Source of the DNA: Amorphochlora amoebiformis
Lineage: Eukaryota; Cercozoa; Chlorarachniophyceae
DNA length: 64,000 nucleotides
Reading direction: 5' to 3'
Assembly: GCA_054601695.1 (NCBI GenBank)
Contig: BAAHQB010000006.1
Coordinates: forward strand, 1-64,000
Positions 1 through 27,233 of this stretch are shown here, one piece after another. Under the pieces are notes generated by a model. The model did no database searches, was not told where the DNA came from, and saw only the letters and a list, made by a program, of their open reading frames with translations. The position numbers and the translations under genes are program-made. Each line of letters opens with the position of its first letter. Position 1 is the first letter of the stretch.

Positions 1-1186
1 TCCATAAATAGATGATCTCGTATAACACACATGGGTGTGCAACCCCCTAAGCAACCACCCGGAGGCCCCCATGGGGCTCCATTGACCATAATGGCGCCAT
101 AAGGCAGAAGTGAGTAGGCTGTGGGTCGGACCCCACGGCGAAAACTTTTGTCGCTGAGAGTGCCATATGGACAAGTGGTCAGTCCGTTAGCTTTGAGTCT
201 GGGGATCGTGGGTTCGATTCCCAAAAATGTCAAAAATTTTCAATTTATCGAAATCTTGAAAAATCTTGGAATAAAGGCCAGATACATTCAAAACCTAACT
301 CCTTATGCTTGGTCTCCTTATATAGGGTTGATAATCTCAATATTCATAACCCTGGAGACTGTTTCCTTGATACTTTGACATGGTTGCCGAGATGGCTATA
401 TATATAGTCTGGGCGTAACCCTAATCCTAAGTTACGCAGCCCCATCCATAAATAGATGATCTCGTATAACACACATGGGTGTGCAACCCCCTAAGCAACC
501 ACCCGGAGGCCCCCATGGGGCTCCATTGACCATAATGGCGCCATAAGGCAGAAGTGAGTAGGCTGTGGGTCGGACCCCACGGCGAAAACTTTTGTCGCTG
601 AGAGTGCCATATGGACAAGTGGTCAGTCCGTTAGCTTTGAGTCTGGGGATCGTGGGTTCGATTCCCAAAAATGTCAAAAAATTTTCAATTTATCGAAATC
701 TTGAAAAATCTTGGAATAAAGGCCAGATACATTCAAAACCTAACTCCTTATGCTTGGTCTCCTTATATAGGGTTGATAATCTCAATATTCATAACCCTGG
801 AGACTGTTTCCTTGATACTTTGACATGGTTGCCGAGATGGCTATATATATAGTCTGGGCGTAACCCTAATCCTAAGTTACGCAGCCCCATCCATAAATAG
901 ATGATCTCGTATAACACACATGGGTGTGCAACCCCCTAAGCAACCACCCGGAGGCCCCCATGGGGCTCCATTGACCATAATGGCGCCATAAGGCAGAAGT
1001 GAGTAGGCTGTGGGTCGGACCCCACGGCGAAAACTTTTGTCGCTGAGAGTGCCATATGGACAAGTGGTCAGTCCGTTAGCTTTGAGTCTGGGGATCGTGG
1101 GTTCGATTCCCAAAAATGTCAAAAAATTTTCAATTTATCGAAATCTTGAAAAATCTTGGAATAAAGGCCAGATACATTCAAAACCT
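1..1186 (+). repeat. Tandem array of a 445-bp tRNA-derived (SINE-like) unit joined to the telomere
   Basis: Three head-to-tail copies begin at 1 (window edge), 445 and 890. They differ almost only by one extra A in a poly-A stretch. Each copy carries a tRNA-like segment followed by an A-rich part. Copies 1 and 2 continue past the sequence AAACCTAAC into a unique tail ending in two degenerate telomere repeats (near 411-428 and 855-872). Copy 3 stops at that same AAACCTAAC and runs straight into CCCTAA repeats. The unit may be a retroelement that inserts into or is capped by telomere repeats, or a subtelomeric satellite containing one. The short frames inside it repeat exactly and are not credible genes. 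Confidence 0.85.
160..231 (+). promoter_or_regulatory. tRNA-like internal pol III promoter (A and B boxes), one per repeat unit
   Basis: A box TGGACAAGTGG lies at 168-178 and B box GGTTCGATTCC at 211-221, about 32 nt apart as in tRNAs. The D stem GGAC/GTCC (169-172 with 182-185) and a near-complete T stem-loop can be drawn. The acceptor strands do not pair and the anticodon stem is poor, so this is a tRNA-derived promoter rather than a working tRNA gene. The same boxes recur at 612/655 and 1057/1100. Confidence 0.7.
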
Positions 1187-1790
1187 AACCCTAACCCTAA
1201 CCCTAACCCTAACCCTAACCCTAACCCTAACCCTAACCCTAACCCTAACCCTAACCCTAACCCTAACCCTAACCCTAACCCTAACCCTAACCCTAACCCT
1301 AACCCTAACCCTAACCCTAACCCTAACCCTAACCCTAACCCTAACCCTAACCCTAACCCTAACCCTAACCCTAACCCTAACCCTAACCCTAACCCTAACC
1401 CTAACCCTAACCCTAACCCTAACCCTAACCCTAACCCTAACCCTAACCCTAACCCTAACCCTAACCCTAACCCTAACCCTAACCCTAACCCTAACCCTAA
1501 CCCTAACCCTAACCCTAACCCTAACCCTAACCCTAACCCTAACCCTAACCCTAACCCTAACCCTAACCCTAACCCTAACCCTAACCCTAACCCTAACCCT
1601 AACCCTAACCCTAACCCTAACCCTAACCCTAACCCTAACCCTAACCCTAACCCTAACCCTAACCCTAACCCTAACCCTAACCCTAACCCTAACCCTAACC
1701 CTAACCCTAACCCTAACCCTAACCCTAACCCTAACCCTAACCCTAACCCTAACCCTAACCCTAACCCTAACCCTAACCCTAACCCTAACC
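1187..1790 (+). repeat. Telomeric repeat tract, perfect (CCCTAA)n
   Basis: About 100 uninterrupted CCCTAA hexamers (TTAGGG on the other strand). The C-rich strand reads left to right, as expected for a left chromosome end. The junction with the 445-bp array uses a shared CCTAAC. Confidence 0.97.
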
Positions 1791-2880
1791 CGACACCCTA
1801 ACCCTAACCCTAACCCGACACCCTAACCCTAACCCTAACCCTAACCCTAACCCTAACCCTAACCCTAACCCGACACCCTAACCCGACACCCTAACCCGAC
1901 ACCCTAACCCTAACCCTAACCCGACACCCTAACCCGACACCCTAACCCGACACCCTAACCCGACACCCTAACCCGACACCCTAACCCGACACCCTAACCC
2001 GACACCCTAACCCGACACCCTAACCCGACACCCTAACCCGACCCCCTAACCCGACACCCTAACCCTAACCCTAACCCGACACCCTAACCCTAACCCGACA
2101 CCCTAACCCTAACCCTAACCCGACACCCTAACCCTAACCCTAACCCTAACCCTAACCCTAACCCGACACCCTAACCCTAACCCTAACCCTAACCCGACAC
2201 CCTAACCCTAACCCGACACCCTAACCCTAACCCTAACCCGACACCCTAACCCGACACCCTAACCCGACACCCTAACCCGACACCCTAACCCGACACCCTA
2301 ACCCTAACCCTAACCCGACACCCTAACCCTAACCCTAACCCGACACCCTAACCCTAACCCTAACCCTAACCCGACACCCTAACCCTAACCCTAACCCGAC
2401 ACCCTAACCCTAACCCTAACCCGACACCCTAACCCTAACCCTAACCCGACACCCTAACCCTAACCCTAACCCTAATCCTAACCCGACACCCTAACCCTAA
2501 CCCTAACCCTAACCCTAACCTAGCTAACCCTAACCCGACACCCTAACCCGACACCCTAACCCGACACCCTAACCCGACACCCTAACCCTAACCCGACACC
2601 CTAACCCGACACCCTAACCCGACACCCGACACCCTAACCCGACACCCTAACCCGACACCCTAACCCTAACCCTAACCCTAACCTAGGTAACCCTAAACCG
2701 ACACCCTAACCCTAACCCTAACCCTGACCCGACACCCTAACCCTAACCCTAACCCTACGACACCCTAACCCTAACCCGACACCCTAACCCGACACCCTAA
2801 ACTTGCCTAACACGACACCCTAGACCCTGACGCGACACCCTAACCCCATCACTAACGCTAACCCTAACCCTAACCCTTAA
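1791..2880 (+). repeat. Degenerate telomeric tract with a CCCTAACCCGACA variant
   Basis: CCCTAA hexamers are interleaved with a 13-nt variant, CCCTAACCCGACA, which forms its own runs (for example 1860-2060 and 2240-2300). Single-base decay increases to the right and the tract ends near 2880. Perfect repeats on the left and decayed ones on the right indicate that the chromosome terminus lies to the left. Confidence 0.95.
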
Positions 2881-3050
2881 TGATTAACGATTAATACTAG
2901 GTTGCACGTATTTCAAGTATTACTACATACACAGATATGTGAATCTAGTTAATGTCGTCAATAACAACATTAGCACCCGAGGTTGGATGTATTTACATGC
3001 TAGAGTGACCTAATAGACCGAGTACACGTATATTTATGTAGAACTTACAG

Positions 3051-4160
3051 TTAGTAGACGGGATTGACCAAGCGAGTATCGTTGTTGCCGTAGAGCGCAA
3101 ACATAGCTCTCACCCACTCTTCGGGGATGAGAAAGTTGTTGTTCTTGTTCCATAGTGTCGAGCCACCGACGGCTGGCACGGCGAGCATCTTTGATTGCAA
3201 AGACTTTTTGTCGTACGAAAACTTGTTGGCGTTCGGAGGTAATACAAGAGACTCGATGGTGTGAATGTGCTGTGCGTGATAGCCATCAAACTTGCGAAAC
3301 AACTCTCGCAGTGGGATGTATATGTTTTGCAAAATGACCTTTACGACATTCACTCCTGGGAAGGAGGATTTGAGTTGCCAAAGGTCCTGATGCACTAGTA
3401 GATTGTCAACTCTGCGCGCCTTCTCGTCGAGCTTTCTCCAGGGAACAGTTTCGATGAGGAACTTGACAAACCCAAAGTTACATATCTGCACAGCGTCAGA
3501 TAATGTGAGACGAGCAACGACGTACGAGCCTCGCCGCACGGGGGGGAATAATTTGCCCGAAACTTTGAGGATTTCAGGCCAGTGGGAGTAATACAGCGTG
3601 CTGAACCTAGCGGGGTCCAGACGCATGCGTCTTAGGCCCTCTACCAAAACGTCAGTGTCCTTGTCTATGAACACGTGGTCGTCGTTCTGCGTGAAGAGAA
3701 TCAGTCTTTGCTTTAGTTCTCGTAGTTCATCAGAGCTTCTGTGCCCGGATGTCGACCCTTTGAAGCCTGGTGAGGAGATGTTGCGCAGTGCCTGCCTCCA
3801 ATCCTCATGAGCAATCAAACGCCTAGGACTGAAGATCTTGAGCTTGTCACCAAACAGTTGTCTAATCTTGTTTTGAGTTGCCACGATCGCATCGTCACCA
3901 TACGCGGTATCAAACTCGATGTACAGGTACGCGTTCTCAAGAGGGAGTCTTGTATACGACTCGAGTGTGTAGAGGCACACCTGGATGCGCGGAAACCGGT
4001 TCTTTCTGCTCCTTTTCTCGGTCACGTACACATTCATCCAGAGATCCATTTTGGGTGAAGGATCGAGATACTCGATGGACGAGAGGTTTATGATGGGAAC
4101 ATCTTCTAGACGGGAAGATTCGGACTTCACACCAAAATCAACGACCTGCTCGTTCCCAGG
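3051..4160 (-). CDS. Putative GT-A-type glycosyltransferase, subtelomeric paralogue 1
   Basis: One large exon of 369 codons ending in TAA at 3051. I read it as a sugar transferase of the GT-A type. A FTQNDDHVFIDKD block near the middle looks like a metal and nucleotide-sugar binding acidic motif. It is followed by [20 protein letters not shown] and LQNIYIPLRELFRKFDGY, which I associate with a family of uncharacterised microbial glycosyltransferases. The next gene is a close paralogue, about two-thirds identical by eye. At the position of that paralogue's ATG this gene has GTC. An acceptor-like TAG lies at 4161-4163, so the start is probably in an upstream exon, or has been lost. A strong donor GTAAGT follows the stop codon. 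Substrate unknown. Confidence 0.6.
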   Translation of the reverse strand, partial: PGNEQVVDFGVKSESSRLEDVPIINLSSIEYLDPSPKMDLWMNVYVTEKRSRKNRFPRIQVCLYTLESYTRLPLENAYLYIEFDTAYGDDAIVATQNKIRQLFGDKLKIFSPRRLIAHEDWRQALRNISSPGFKGSTSGHRSSDELRELKQRLILFTQNDDHVFIDKDTDVLVEGLRRMRLDPARFSTLYYSHWPEILKVSGKLFPPVRRGSYVVARLTLSDAVQICNFGFVKFLIETVPWRKLDEKARRVDNLLVHQDLWQLKSSFPGVNVVKVILQNIYIPLRELFRKFDGYHAQHIHTIESLVLPPNANKFSYDKKSLQSKMLAVPAVGGSTLWNKNNNFLIPEEWVRAMFALYGNNDTRLVNPVY

Positions 4161-4199
4161 CTACGCAAAGATATCACGATAATTCATCACTATCATACT

Positions 4200-4680
<481 letters not shown>

Positions 4681-4695
4681 CATTGACTCCATATT

Positions 4696-5844
4696 TTATT
4701 TACGGCATTGTAAAACCTTGTGAGGTGTGTCTTTGTAGAGAAAATCGGGATACATCGGGTCCGGCAGGTTAGTGTCTTTGTGTCCGTAGAGCGCAAACAT
4801 CGCCCTGACCCACTCCTCGCGCACCAGAAAGGCGTTACCCTTGTTCCAAGCAGTCGGGCCGCCCACTGCAGGTACGGCGAGCATTTTGGCTTGCAAAGTC
4901 CTTTTGTCGTACTTGAAGGTGTTGGCCGACATGGGCAGGAGCAGAGGTGCTGGGACCCTCATGCCATGCGCGCCCACGCCATAAGCATCAAACTTGCGAT
5001 AGAGCTCGCGGAGAGGCACATAGATGTTTTGCAGCAGCATGTTTGATGGAAGACGGTTGATGGGCGGGTAGGTGCCCCCAGGGCTCAGGGCCGCAATCTT
5101 TTCATTGCAGAGCAGTCCGTCGACTCGGTTTGTTTGTTGACGAAAGTTACACCACGGCACGGTCTCGATGAGGAATTTGATGAAGCCTAAGTTACAGATT
5201 TGCACGGAGTCGGCCAGTGTGAGTCGCGCGACGACGTAAGAGCCTCTGCGCACGGGCGATTGCATCTTGCCAGAGAGCTTGAGGAGCTCAGGCCAATGCG
5301 AGTAGTACAATGTGGTGAAGCGCGAGGGGTCGATACGCATGCGTCTTAGGCCTTCGATGAGCACGGAGGTGTCTTTATCGATGAAGGCATGGTCGTCGTT
5401 CTGAGTGAACATCATCAGCCGCTGCTTGTCCAGTTCGCCTTTCTTATCATCTGGAAGGAACCTGGAAACGTTGCGCAGCGCTTGCCTCCACTCATTGTGT
5501 GCGAGCAAACGCCTGTGACTGAAGATCTTGAGCTTGTCGCCGAACAGCTTCTTGATCTTGCGCCGGGCGTCATCTATCAACGCCTTACCATAACCCGGGT
5601 CAAACTCCAGGTACAGAAACACGTTTTCGAGGGGGAGCCGGGTGTAAGACTCAAGGACGAACAGACAAACCTGGATGCGCGGGAACCGGTTCCGTCTGCG
5701 TCTCTTTTCGGTCACAAACGCGCTCATCCACAGGTCAACCGCTCCCGATGAGGACGACGCTCCCTCCAAAGAGGGCAACGTTATGGGAACTTCTTCCAGG
5801 TGCGAAGCTTCCGGACCGATTCCTACAAGTTCGAGGTCCACCAT
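4696..5844 (-). CDS. Putative GT-A-type glycosyltransferase, subtelomeric paralogue 2
   Basis: 382 residues from the ATG at 5844. The frame is open further upstream, but that part is TA-repeat translation (YIYIYI) and is excluded. It shares with its neighbour the [55 protein letters not shown] and [10 protein letters not shown] blocks, and has a longer C-terminus. The catalytic reading rests on the NDDH motif plus the fold-like order of motifs, not on a database match. The two genes lie head to tail 535 bp apart, separated by TA repeats, which is the usual look of a recent subtelomeric duplication. Confidence 0.65.
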   Translation of the reverse strand: MVDLELVGIGPEASHLEEVPITLPSLEGASSSSGAVDLWMSAFVTEKRRRRNRFPRIQVCLFVLESYTRLPLENVFLYLEFDPGYGKALIDDARRKIKKLFGDKLKIFSHRRLLAHNEWRQALRNVSRFLPDDKKGELDKQRLMMFTQNDDHAFIDKDTSVLIEGLRRMRIDPSRFTTLYYSHWPELLKLSGKMQSPVRRGSYVVARLTLADSVQICNLGFIKFLIETVPWCNFRQQTNRVDGLLCNEKIAALSPGGTYPPINRLPSNMLLQNIYVPLRELYRKFDAYGVGAHGMRVPAPLLLPMSANTFKYDKRTLQAKMLAVPAVGGPTAWNKGNAFLVREEWVRAMFALYGHKDTNLPDPMYPDFLYKDTPHKVLQCRK

Positions 5845-5923
5845 TCTGCTGGGATGGTACGGACTTGGACATGAAAAAGATTCACCCTTCTTCAGAACAT
5901 TCTGTGTGTACATATTTATATGC

Positions 5924-6488
<565 letters not shown>

Positions 6489-6492
<4 letters not shown>

Positions 6493-7250
6493 CGCGCATG
6501 TGACCTTTGGAGACGTGGATGTGGACGTATGTGTTTGATTTGAAGTTGACGTTGGTCTGCTTGAGTTTGATGGTGATGTTGGTGAAGTTCGTGATGTTCG
6601 TGATGTTCGTGATGTTAATGTGGAGCTCGAGTTGGACGTGCTTGTGGAGGTTTTGTTTGGCGTCATGTACGTCGTCATGTTGACACCGTTGATGGCCATG
6701 GGAATTTCCAAATCTACATCTACGGCCTGCAAACCATTCATTCTTAACACGTACAGGGAGGGTTTGGATTTGACGGGAGTTGGTACTTGTGCTCGGGTAG
6801 TTTGGGTTAGCGCTTTTTGATTGTGCTGCTTATGGTGGTGCGTTTGTGGTTGTATTCGTGCTTGTGCTCGTGTTTGTGTTTGGGGTGCTGTAAGTGGTTG
6901 TTTATGTTTGTGATCTCGTTTGTGTTTGTGGTAGTGTTTGTGTTTGGTGTTGTTGGTGGTTGTTGTTTTGTGTTTGTGGTCGAGTTTGTGGTTGTGATCG
7001 AGGTTGTGTTTGTCAGTGTTTGCTGTTGTGGGTGTGGTTGGTTTCGGGACGGTTTTGTTGGTGCCGATCGGGAAGCCGATATTTGCATGGCATTCGTATG
7101 GTGTTGACGGTTACAGCGTGTTGAAGTGGTAATGATATGTATCGAAACACTTGTGCACCCGTTCTTCGTTCCGGATTTCACCAATGAAAACGCCCAGGGC
7201 TCCCAACACCAGGATAGCCAACCCTAACATAGTAGATATTATGCGCGAAA
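6489..7250 (-). CDS. Possible broken or spliced gene: transmembrane segment plus Ser/Thr/Asn-rich region
   Basis: This non-TA island reads best on the minus strand, but I cannot join it into one frame. Near 7160-7225 a frame gives [19 protein letters not shown], a plausible membrane helix, with a GT donor after its NEER end. Near 6640-6790 another frame gives [20 protein letters not shown] followed by Thr/Ser-rich repeats (TSTSTS, SRTSRTS). Between them, 6830-7030 is a GTTTGTG-type low-complexity tract that reads as Asn/Thr/His/Lys-rich. Coding status is uncertain and no function can be assigned. Confidence 0.3.
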
Positions 7251-8990
<1,740 letters not shown>

Positions 8991-9410
8991 TAACAGGGCA
9001 CAAGGCACTACTCATTACTCCCAAGATTAGGTATGGAAATATCGGACTCCCCGATGAAGGAAGCAACAGACTGACCACTGAAAGCTGCCGGAATGGGACT
9101 GAGCTTCGATCCATGAAAGTGACAAGTCGTGCAAGACTCCGCTGAGACTGGATTCAGTCTTGCACACGATGGCATACGCCGGCCATAAGTCAACAACCTT
9201 AATAGTCTTAGGATAGATTAGGCTAGATAATAATTCGGCATAGGATACCCCAGCTGGACGTGAGTACACGTACAACCGCTGATAGATTCCAAGAGGACGA
9301 CATGTAAGCCGCAATATTCATGTCGACATGACAAGATTTCAAGGTGATCAACGCTGTCAACACGCTGCACAGACTACGACTCAGTTATTCTACTGATTGC
9401 TATTTCTACG
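8991..9410 (-). other. Unassigned unique island with a strong hairpin and a CXXCH-containing frame
   Basis: Non-repetitive sequence between TA blocks. On the minus strand a 62-codon frame (9008-9196) contains SCTTCHFHGSK, which resembles a c-type haem site, and the overlapping frame 9027-9314 is also open. GTGCAAGACT and AGTCTTGCAC (about 9129-9163) form a 10-bp inverted repeat and overlap the CXXCH coding part. I found no splice chain linking it to a neighbour, so the region is left unassigned. Confidence 0.4.
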
Positions 9411-9422
9411 TATATAACACAA

Positions 9423-9467
<45 letters not shown>

Positions 9468-9583
9468 AAAATATACATATATATATATATATATATGTCG
9501 TGATGTGTGGTGTTGTGTGTATATGTGTATATATTTTTATTATATATATTATACATATATATATATATATATTTATATATATA

Positions 9584-9617
<34 letters not shown>

Positions 9618-9916
9618 TATCTAGTATATGTATATATATATTATATATATATATATACATATAGTATCAATACATATATCCTTTAATATTATAAATCTAT
9701 ACATATATATTAGAGCTGTGCGTCGAGTACATGTAGATAAATCATGTGTGTGTACTATGATTAGTACTGTAAAACTGAGTAAATTGGATGTTATACTTGA
9801 TCAGTTTAACCACGCCATTGCGTTGTCGCAGCATACATCTAGTACAAGCATCTAGATATATACCGCCGTAGCTAGGTAGAACATTTATAATTACGCAATT
9901 CGCGATGCAATTAATT

Positions 9917-10143
9917 CTACAGCATTTGATGGCCTTCCCCGCGATGTCTAGGATGTAGGTGATCCAGGTGATGCTCAGCATCGACACCATCGACACCATC
10001 AACACCATCCGGATCCACGTCTACGGCATCCAAATCATTGACAATAGCACCGCCACCATCTTCTCCTGAAATGATACCAAGAAGCCTGTCGCTCTCCAAA
10101 AACTCCATCTCAAGCTGCCTGGTTTATGTAACAACTTATTTGC

Positions 10144-10202
<59 letters not shown>

Positions 10203-10370
10203 CGTATATATTTTACATATATAATATAAAAATTATACACTCTATATATATTATGTATATTTATTATTCATTAACCATATGACGTATATATGTATATAAA
10301 TATGCATATACTACGTAAATATGTATATATTTATATGTATTATATATAAATATATATATATATATATATA

Positions 10371-10436
<66 letters not shown>

Positions 10437-11517
10437 CATATAAAATGTTATATGTACGTATTATGTATTTCAAAAGGGTTTACGTACCTCTGTTCCTGTA
10501 TGAGAGCACAAGCATAGCAAAGGGTTGCTGACGTTAGATCCGTGATAATAAATCCTCTAATTCCCAACGCCGTTCGTGTGGAGTAGCGTGCGTATGCCCG
10601 CACCAGTGCCGAGCACGGAAACGGCTGGGAGGCAAGAAAATGGATGAGTTCAGGTAACAAAACGGTCTCAATATGTTCGTGTTCGATTCGGCAAGAAGAT
10701 GGATGAGTTCAGGTAACAAAACGGTCTCAATCATGCTCGTGTTTCGATTCGGTAAGAAGATGGATGAGTTCACGTAACAAACGGTCTCAATCATGCTCGT
10801 GTTTCGGGATCATGGGAGTCGTCAAGGGGAAGATGTGATGCTTTGAGGACCATGAGGTTTGGCCAGATGCAGCACAGGCACAACGCACACATCGCGTCGG
10901 CCACGGCGTGCGTGACACACGCCGTCCACCAAGACCCTGGATCGCTCAACTCTGCGTTGTCAGAGTATATCAAAATGGGACAAATGCACGCACTGAAGCA
11001 CAGATAGGGGTCGTAGGGGAAAGCCTCGAGCAAACCCAACTGCCAGTGTCGATCGTCTTCTCCCGTGTAAAGGCAGGTGCCAACACACATATCATCCAAA
11101 AGAGAGCCCCATCGACCCCGCTGTCGCGGACTCCTCGAGTGAGGGCCCCTTTCGACGAGACTATCTCTTTCTAGAACCCCCCTCTCAAGCCCCCTCTCGA
11201 TGCAGTCTCGATGCTCTCGGCCTCGTGCTGTCCGTTTTCGACGTGCGTAGAGCCACTCCTCGAGGCGCTTTGAGGCCTCCGTTTCGTTCTGCTGTCCACC
11301 ACGTCCCCTTCCAGTTCTGGCGGTAGATGCGCTGGCCCTGTTGTCGCGCGAAGTTGATGTGAGAAGGGGCTCGTGGGGTTGGTCTACTTGTTCGTTGTTG
11401 GAGATGGTCTTGCGCTTTGGGCTGGAACTTGGGCTGGGACTCGGGATGGGCCTGGGGTAGGGGGAATTATTGGTGTGACAGATGGTGTAGTCTGCTGTCG
11501 TTTGTGGTTATGGGTGT
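9917..11517 (-). CDS. PLAC8-family cysteine-rich membrane-associated protein (multi-exon)
   Basis: Exons read from high to low coordinate: about 11491-10851 (5' boundary uncertain; frame open from 11517), 10624-10488 and 10118-9917 (stop). The last junction is GT-AG with matching phase (137 nt, then 1+201 nt). The first intron needs a weak GTCCTC donor. The N-terminal half is Ser/Pro/Arg-rich. The PLAC8 domain then shows HWQLGLLEAFPYDPYLC, CICPILIYSDNAE, a Cys-rich LCLCC stretch, RTALGIRGFIITDL and CALIQEQRQLEME, which are the family's order and spacing. The C-terminus is Asp/His-rich (VDVDPDGVDGVDGVD). PLAC8 proteins are linked to membrane cysteine-rich functions such as fruit-weight or cadmium-resistance proteins. 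The role here is unknown. A 59-bp minisatellite fills the first intron. Confidence 0.75.
10634..10810 (-). repeat. Three-copy minisatellite (about 59 bp) in the PLAC8 intron, abutting the acceptor
   Basis: Copies of a unit containing GATGGATGAGTTCAGGTAAC and ACGGTCTCAAT start near 10639, 10697 and 10756. On the minus strand the final copy runs into TTCTTGCCTCCCAG, the polypyrimidine tract and acceptor of the exon starting at 10624. Confidence 0.85.
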
Positions 11518-12250
11518 TTTGGTGCCTGTGGGGATGTTTGGAGGATTGCTCATGGCCCAGTTCCATCGGCCTGCACAATATCTATGCAATTATTTTCAAG
11601 ATGGAGTCTTCACGGGCGCAGGAACTCCAAAGACCTCCACTGTCCTATAGACAAAGATGGAAGTAAAGACACAACAACCCAATTTCTCATGTACTTCGCG
11701 CGAGCGATCTTAACCTTTTTTTGGTCACTACAGCTAGCAGAGATAACGGTGAATAAGAAGGTGCCCGATCTCTCTCACAGTGAAATAGGACTTTCACTTA
11801 CTTCAAGTATGGAAATCAAGTTTTTAGGCTTCATTTGAACAACCTTGAAGCCCTTGGTTGAGAGGGCGTCAAGGAAGAGAAACAATGTAAGGTGTTGAAG
11901 AATCTTTCAGGATTAGTTCGAATCACAAGCTATTCTAGCTTAAATCCTTTTGTCGAAAGCTAATAATTGGGGAGGATAAACGAAAACACATGCGAACGAT
12001 GCCACGCCCTCTTATCCGCCCAAACCCACAGCACCTGTTCGGAGGCAGTTGAGGTTTTGGCATTACATTGCCCTCTAATAATATCGTAAAAGGTTCTTAC
12101 GCGAATGGAAAGCCAACCCTCTAAGAATTAAGGCGGCACGTGCACGGTGATAGAACCGGTGCGTGGTAGCCACGTTTCCAGCCGGTTGCTATCAACCGCT
12201 TCTCTTACACCTCGTCGTCGCCGTTCCCGAGCGCCTACAGCAGCAACAAC
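11518..12250. other. Divergent intergenic region between the PLAC8 and DUF1295-type genes
   Basis: The two flanking genes are transcribed away from each other, so both 5' regions lie here. The sequence is unique and free of TA repeats. The segment just before the ATG at 12251 is pyrimidine and CG rich. I see no confident TATA box or other gene. Confidence 0.5.
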
Positions 12251-17306
<5,056 letters not shown>

Positions 17307-17798
17307 CTTGGTTTGTGTTCGGAGCAGATAGCGATTATCGTCCCCTCGGAAAGAAGTGAGACTTTTAAGGCGGCCCAAGTTCTACACTTAAGAAAAGCTG
17401 CTGACTCATACATGCACATGCTAGACTATGCTCTACCGTCTAGACTCGGTACATGTATACAACATGTATGCGGCGGCCATACAGAAGAGAATATTCATCC
17501 ACTATACTATGGTATATACGTATAATATTGCAAATGTGTAGCATTCGATCGTTTAGACCGTACGTGCGCGTGGATGATATGGATGATCACATGCCATCGG
17601 ATGATATGGATGATGACATGCCATCGGATGTCACATAATCATCATGCCTGCGTATCGAGCTTTTAGATTTTCGACTTGGAGATCACACTAGTACAGGACA
17701 CCATGGATTATATAATTCATCATTGCATTAAAATATAATAGATATATCATTTATATATATATATTTATACATACATATATATCTAGTGTATATATATC

Positions 17799-17839
<41 letters not shown>

Positions 17840-17906
17840 TATCATCGTATATGTCATATATCTAGATATACGTATATTTATGTTTGTGTGTGTATATAAA
17901 CACATG

Positions 17907-17949
<43 letters not shown>

Positions 17950-18125
17950 AAAAAATATATATATATATATATATATGTGTGTGCAGTATATGATCTAGTT
18001 GTTACTGGACATATTCAGTCTTTCATTATTACTCAGTCAAGTTCTGTACGTATTCTTGTGAATTTGTGATCACATTCACTGCATATATGGCATATTAGAT
18101 TCGGTCTCAGACTCTCAGGTCGAGT

Positions 18126-18161
<36 letters not shown>

Positions 18162-18550
18162 CAGCGCTAGTAGGATTGCTGTTGGTGTCTAGTAGCCGCT
18201 ATGCCATCGGATTAATGATCGATCGCGGCTTGCATTGCATGATCGCTTGTACTGACTAGAAGTCACTCAGTTAATTGTGTCTAGACTAGCTAGAGTGTAA
18301 TCTAGGACAGTAGTACAGTACCTAGTATATCTAAACTTTAGTCTGGACAATGCTAGAATGCTAGCTTAACTCAGAAACTAGACTCTTGAAACACTCAAAC
18401 GGAATGTCTAGATGTCATCTCTAGAGATGTGAGTGTGACAAAGATTTCTTTTTCTGTAACGGTATGATCAGCATGCAAGGTACTCAGGCTATATCTCATC
18501 TAGCTCATCCTAATTAGAGCTCATGCATGTACGAAGATCGCGGTTAATTA
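17307..18550. other. Convergent intergenic region with CTAG-rich DNA
   Basis: 17327-17447 has acceptor- and donor-like edges and an open frame (IAIIVPSERSETFK) on the plus strand, but no link to a recognisable protein; it could be a 3' extension of the preceding gene. 17570-17640 holds a short repeat (GGATGATATGGATGA). 17740-17990 is TA-rich. 18170-18520 is unusually rich in CTAG, like two other intergenic stretches in this window. Confidence 0.45.
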
Positions 18551-18555
18551 AAGCC

Positions 18556-18697
18556 TTATGATAATACTTTGATCCTTGAATGGGGCAGAATCCACACCAG
18601 AGCAAAAATTAAACCAAATCCCGTGGAAACCACAGCCAGTCTTCCAACCAACTGATTCCTCTTGGCTATCCTCGCCTCCTGGCCACATACCACGTCA
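18556..18697 (-). CDS. Candidate C-terminal exon with a single transmembrane helix
   Basis: Minus-strand frame ending in TAA at 18556, with AG acceptors at 18698 or 18679. It encodes EARIAKRNQLVGRL followed by the hydrophobic VVSTGFGLIFALVWIL and a short basic tail, which looks like a tail-anchored protein end. It could be an alternative last exon of the DNAJC11-like gene (phase 0 from a weak GTTCAA donor near 19095) or part of an otherwise unseen gene. Confidence 0.4.
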
Positions 18698-18955
18698 CTA
18701 TACCGTTACCAGTATTATTGTGCCCATAAACAAGCTCTCATCAAACTAAAAGATGAGCAAATTCACACTCATTCCGTTACAAATTCTTTATGAATTAACT
18801 AAATGTTTACACGCTTATATAATTAGAGTAAAAAGATTTAGATACACACGTACATATTTGTATAGATATCCATGTGTGTTGTACACACATATATACTTAT
18901 ACTTGCACACACACACATATATATATGTATATATGTAGATAAATATATATGTATG

Positions 18956-19000
<45 letters not shown>

Positions 19001-19039
19001 TATAATATGCTTCTAGCTGATATATATAACACATGTGCA

Positions 19040-27233
<8,194 letters not shown>

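Noticed and set aside
160-231. A functional tRNA gene
   Set aside because: The A and B boxes and D stem are good, but the acceptor and anticodon stems do not pair and it sits inside a 445-bp tandem repeat.
1010-1826. Open frames of 236 and 263 codons across the telomere (Asn-Pro and Thr-Leu repeats)
   Set aside because: They are pure translation of CCCTAA repeats with no stop in the frame, not genes.
17327-17447. A tenth exon of the DUF1295-type gene
   Set aside because: Phase and splice edges are acceptable, but the family normally ends near the preceding exon and nothing downstream continues it.
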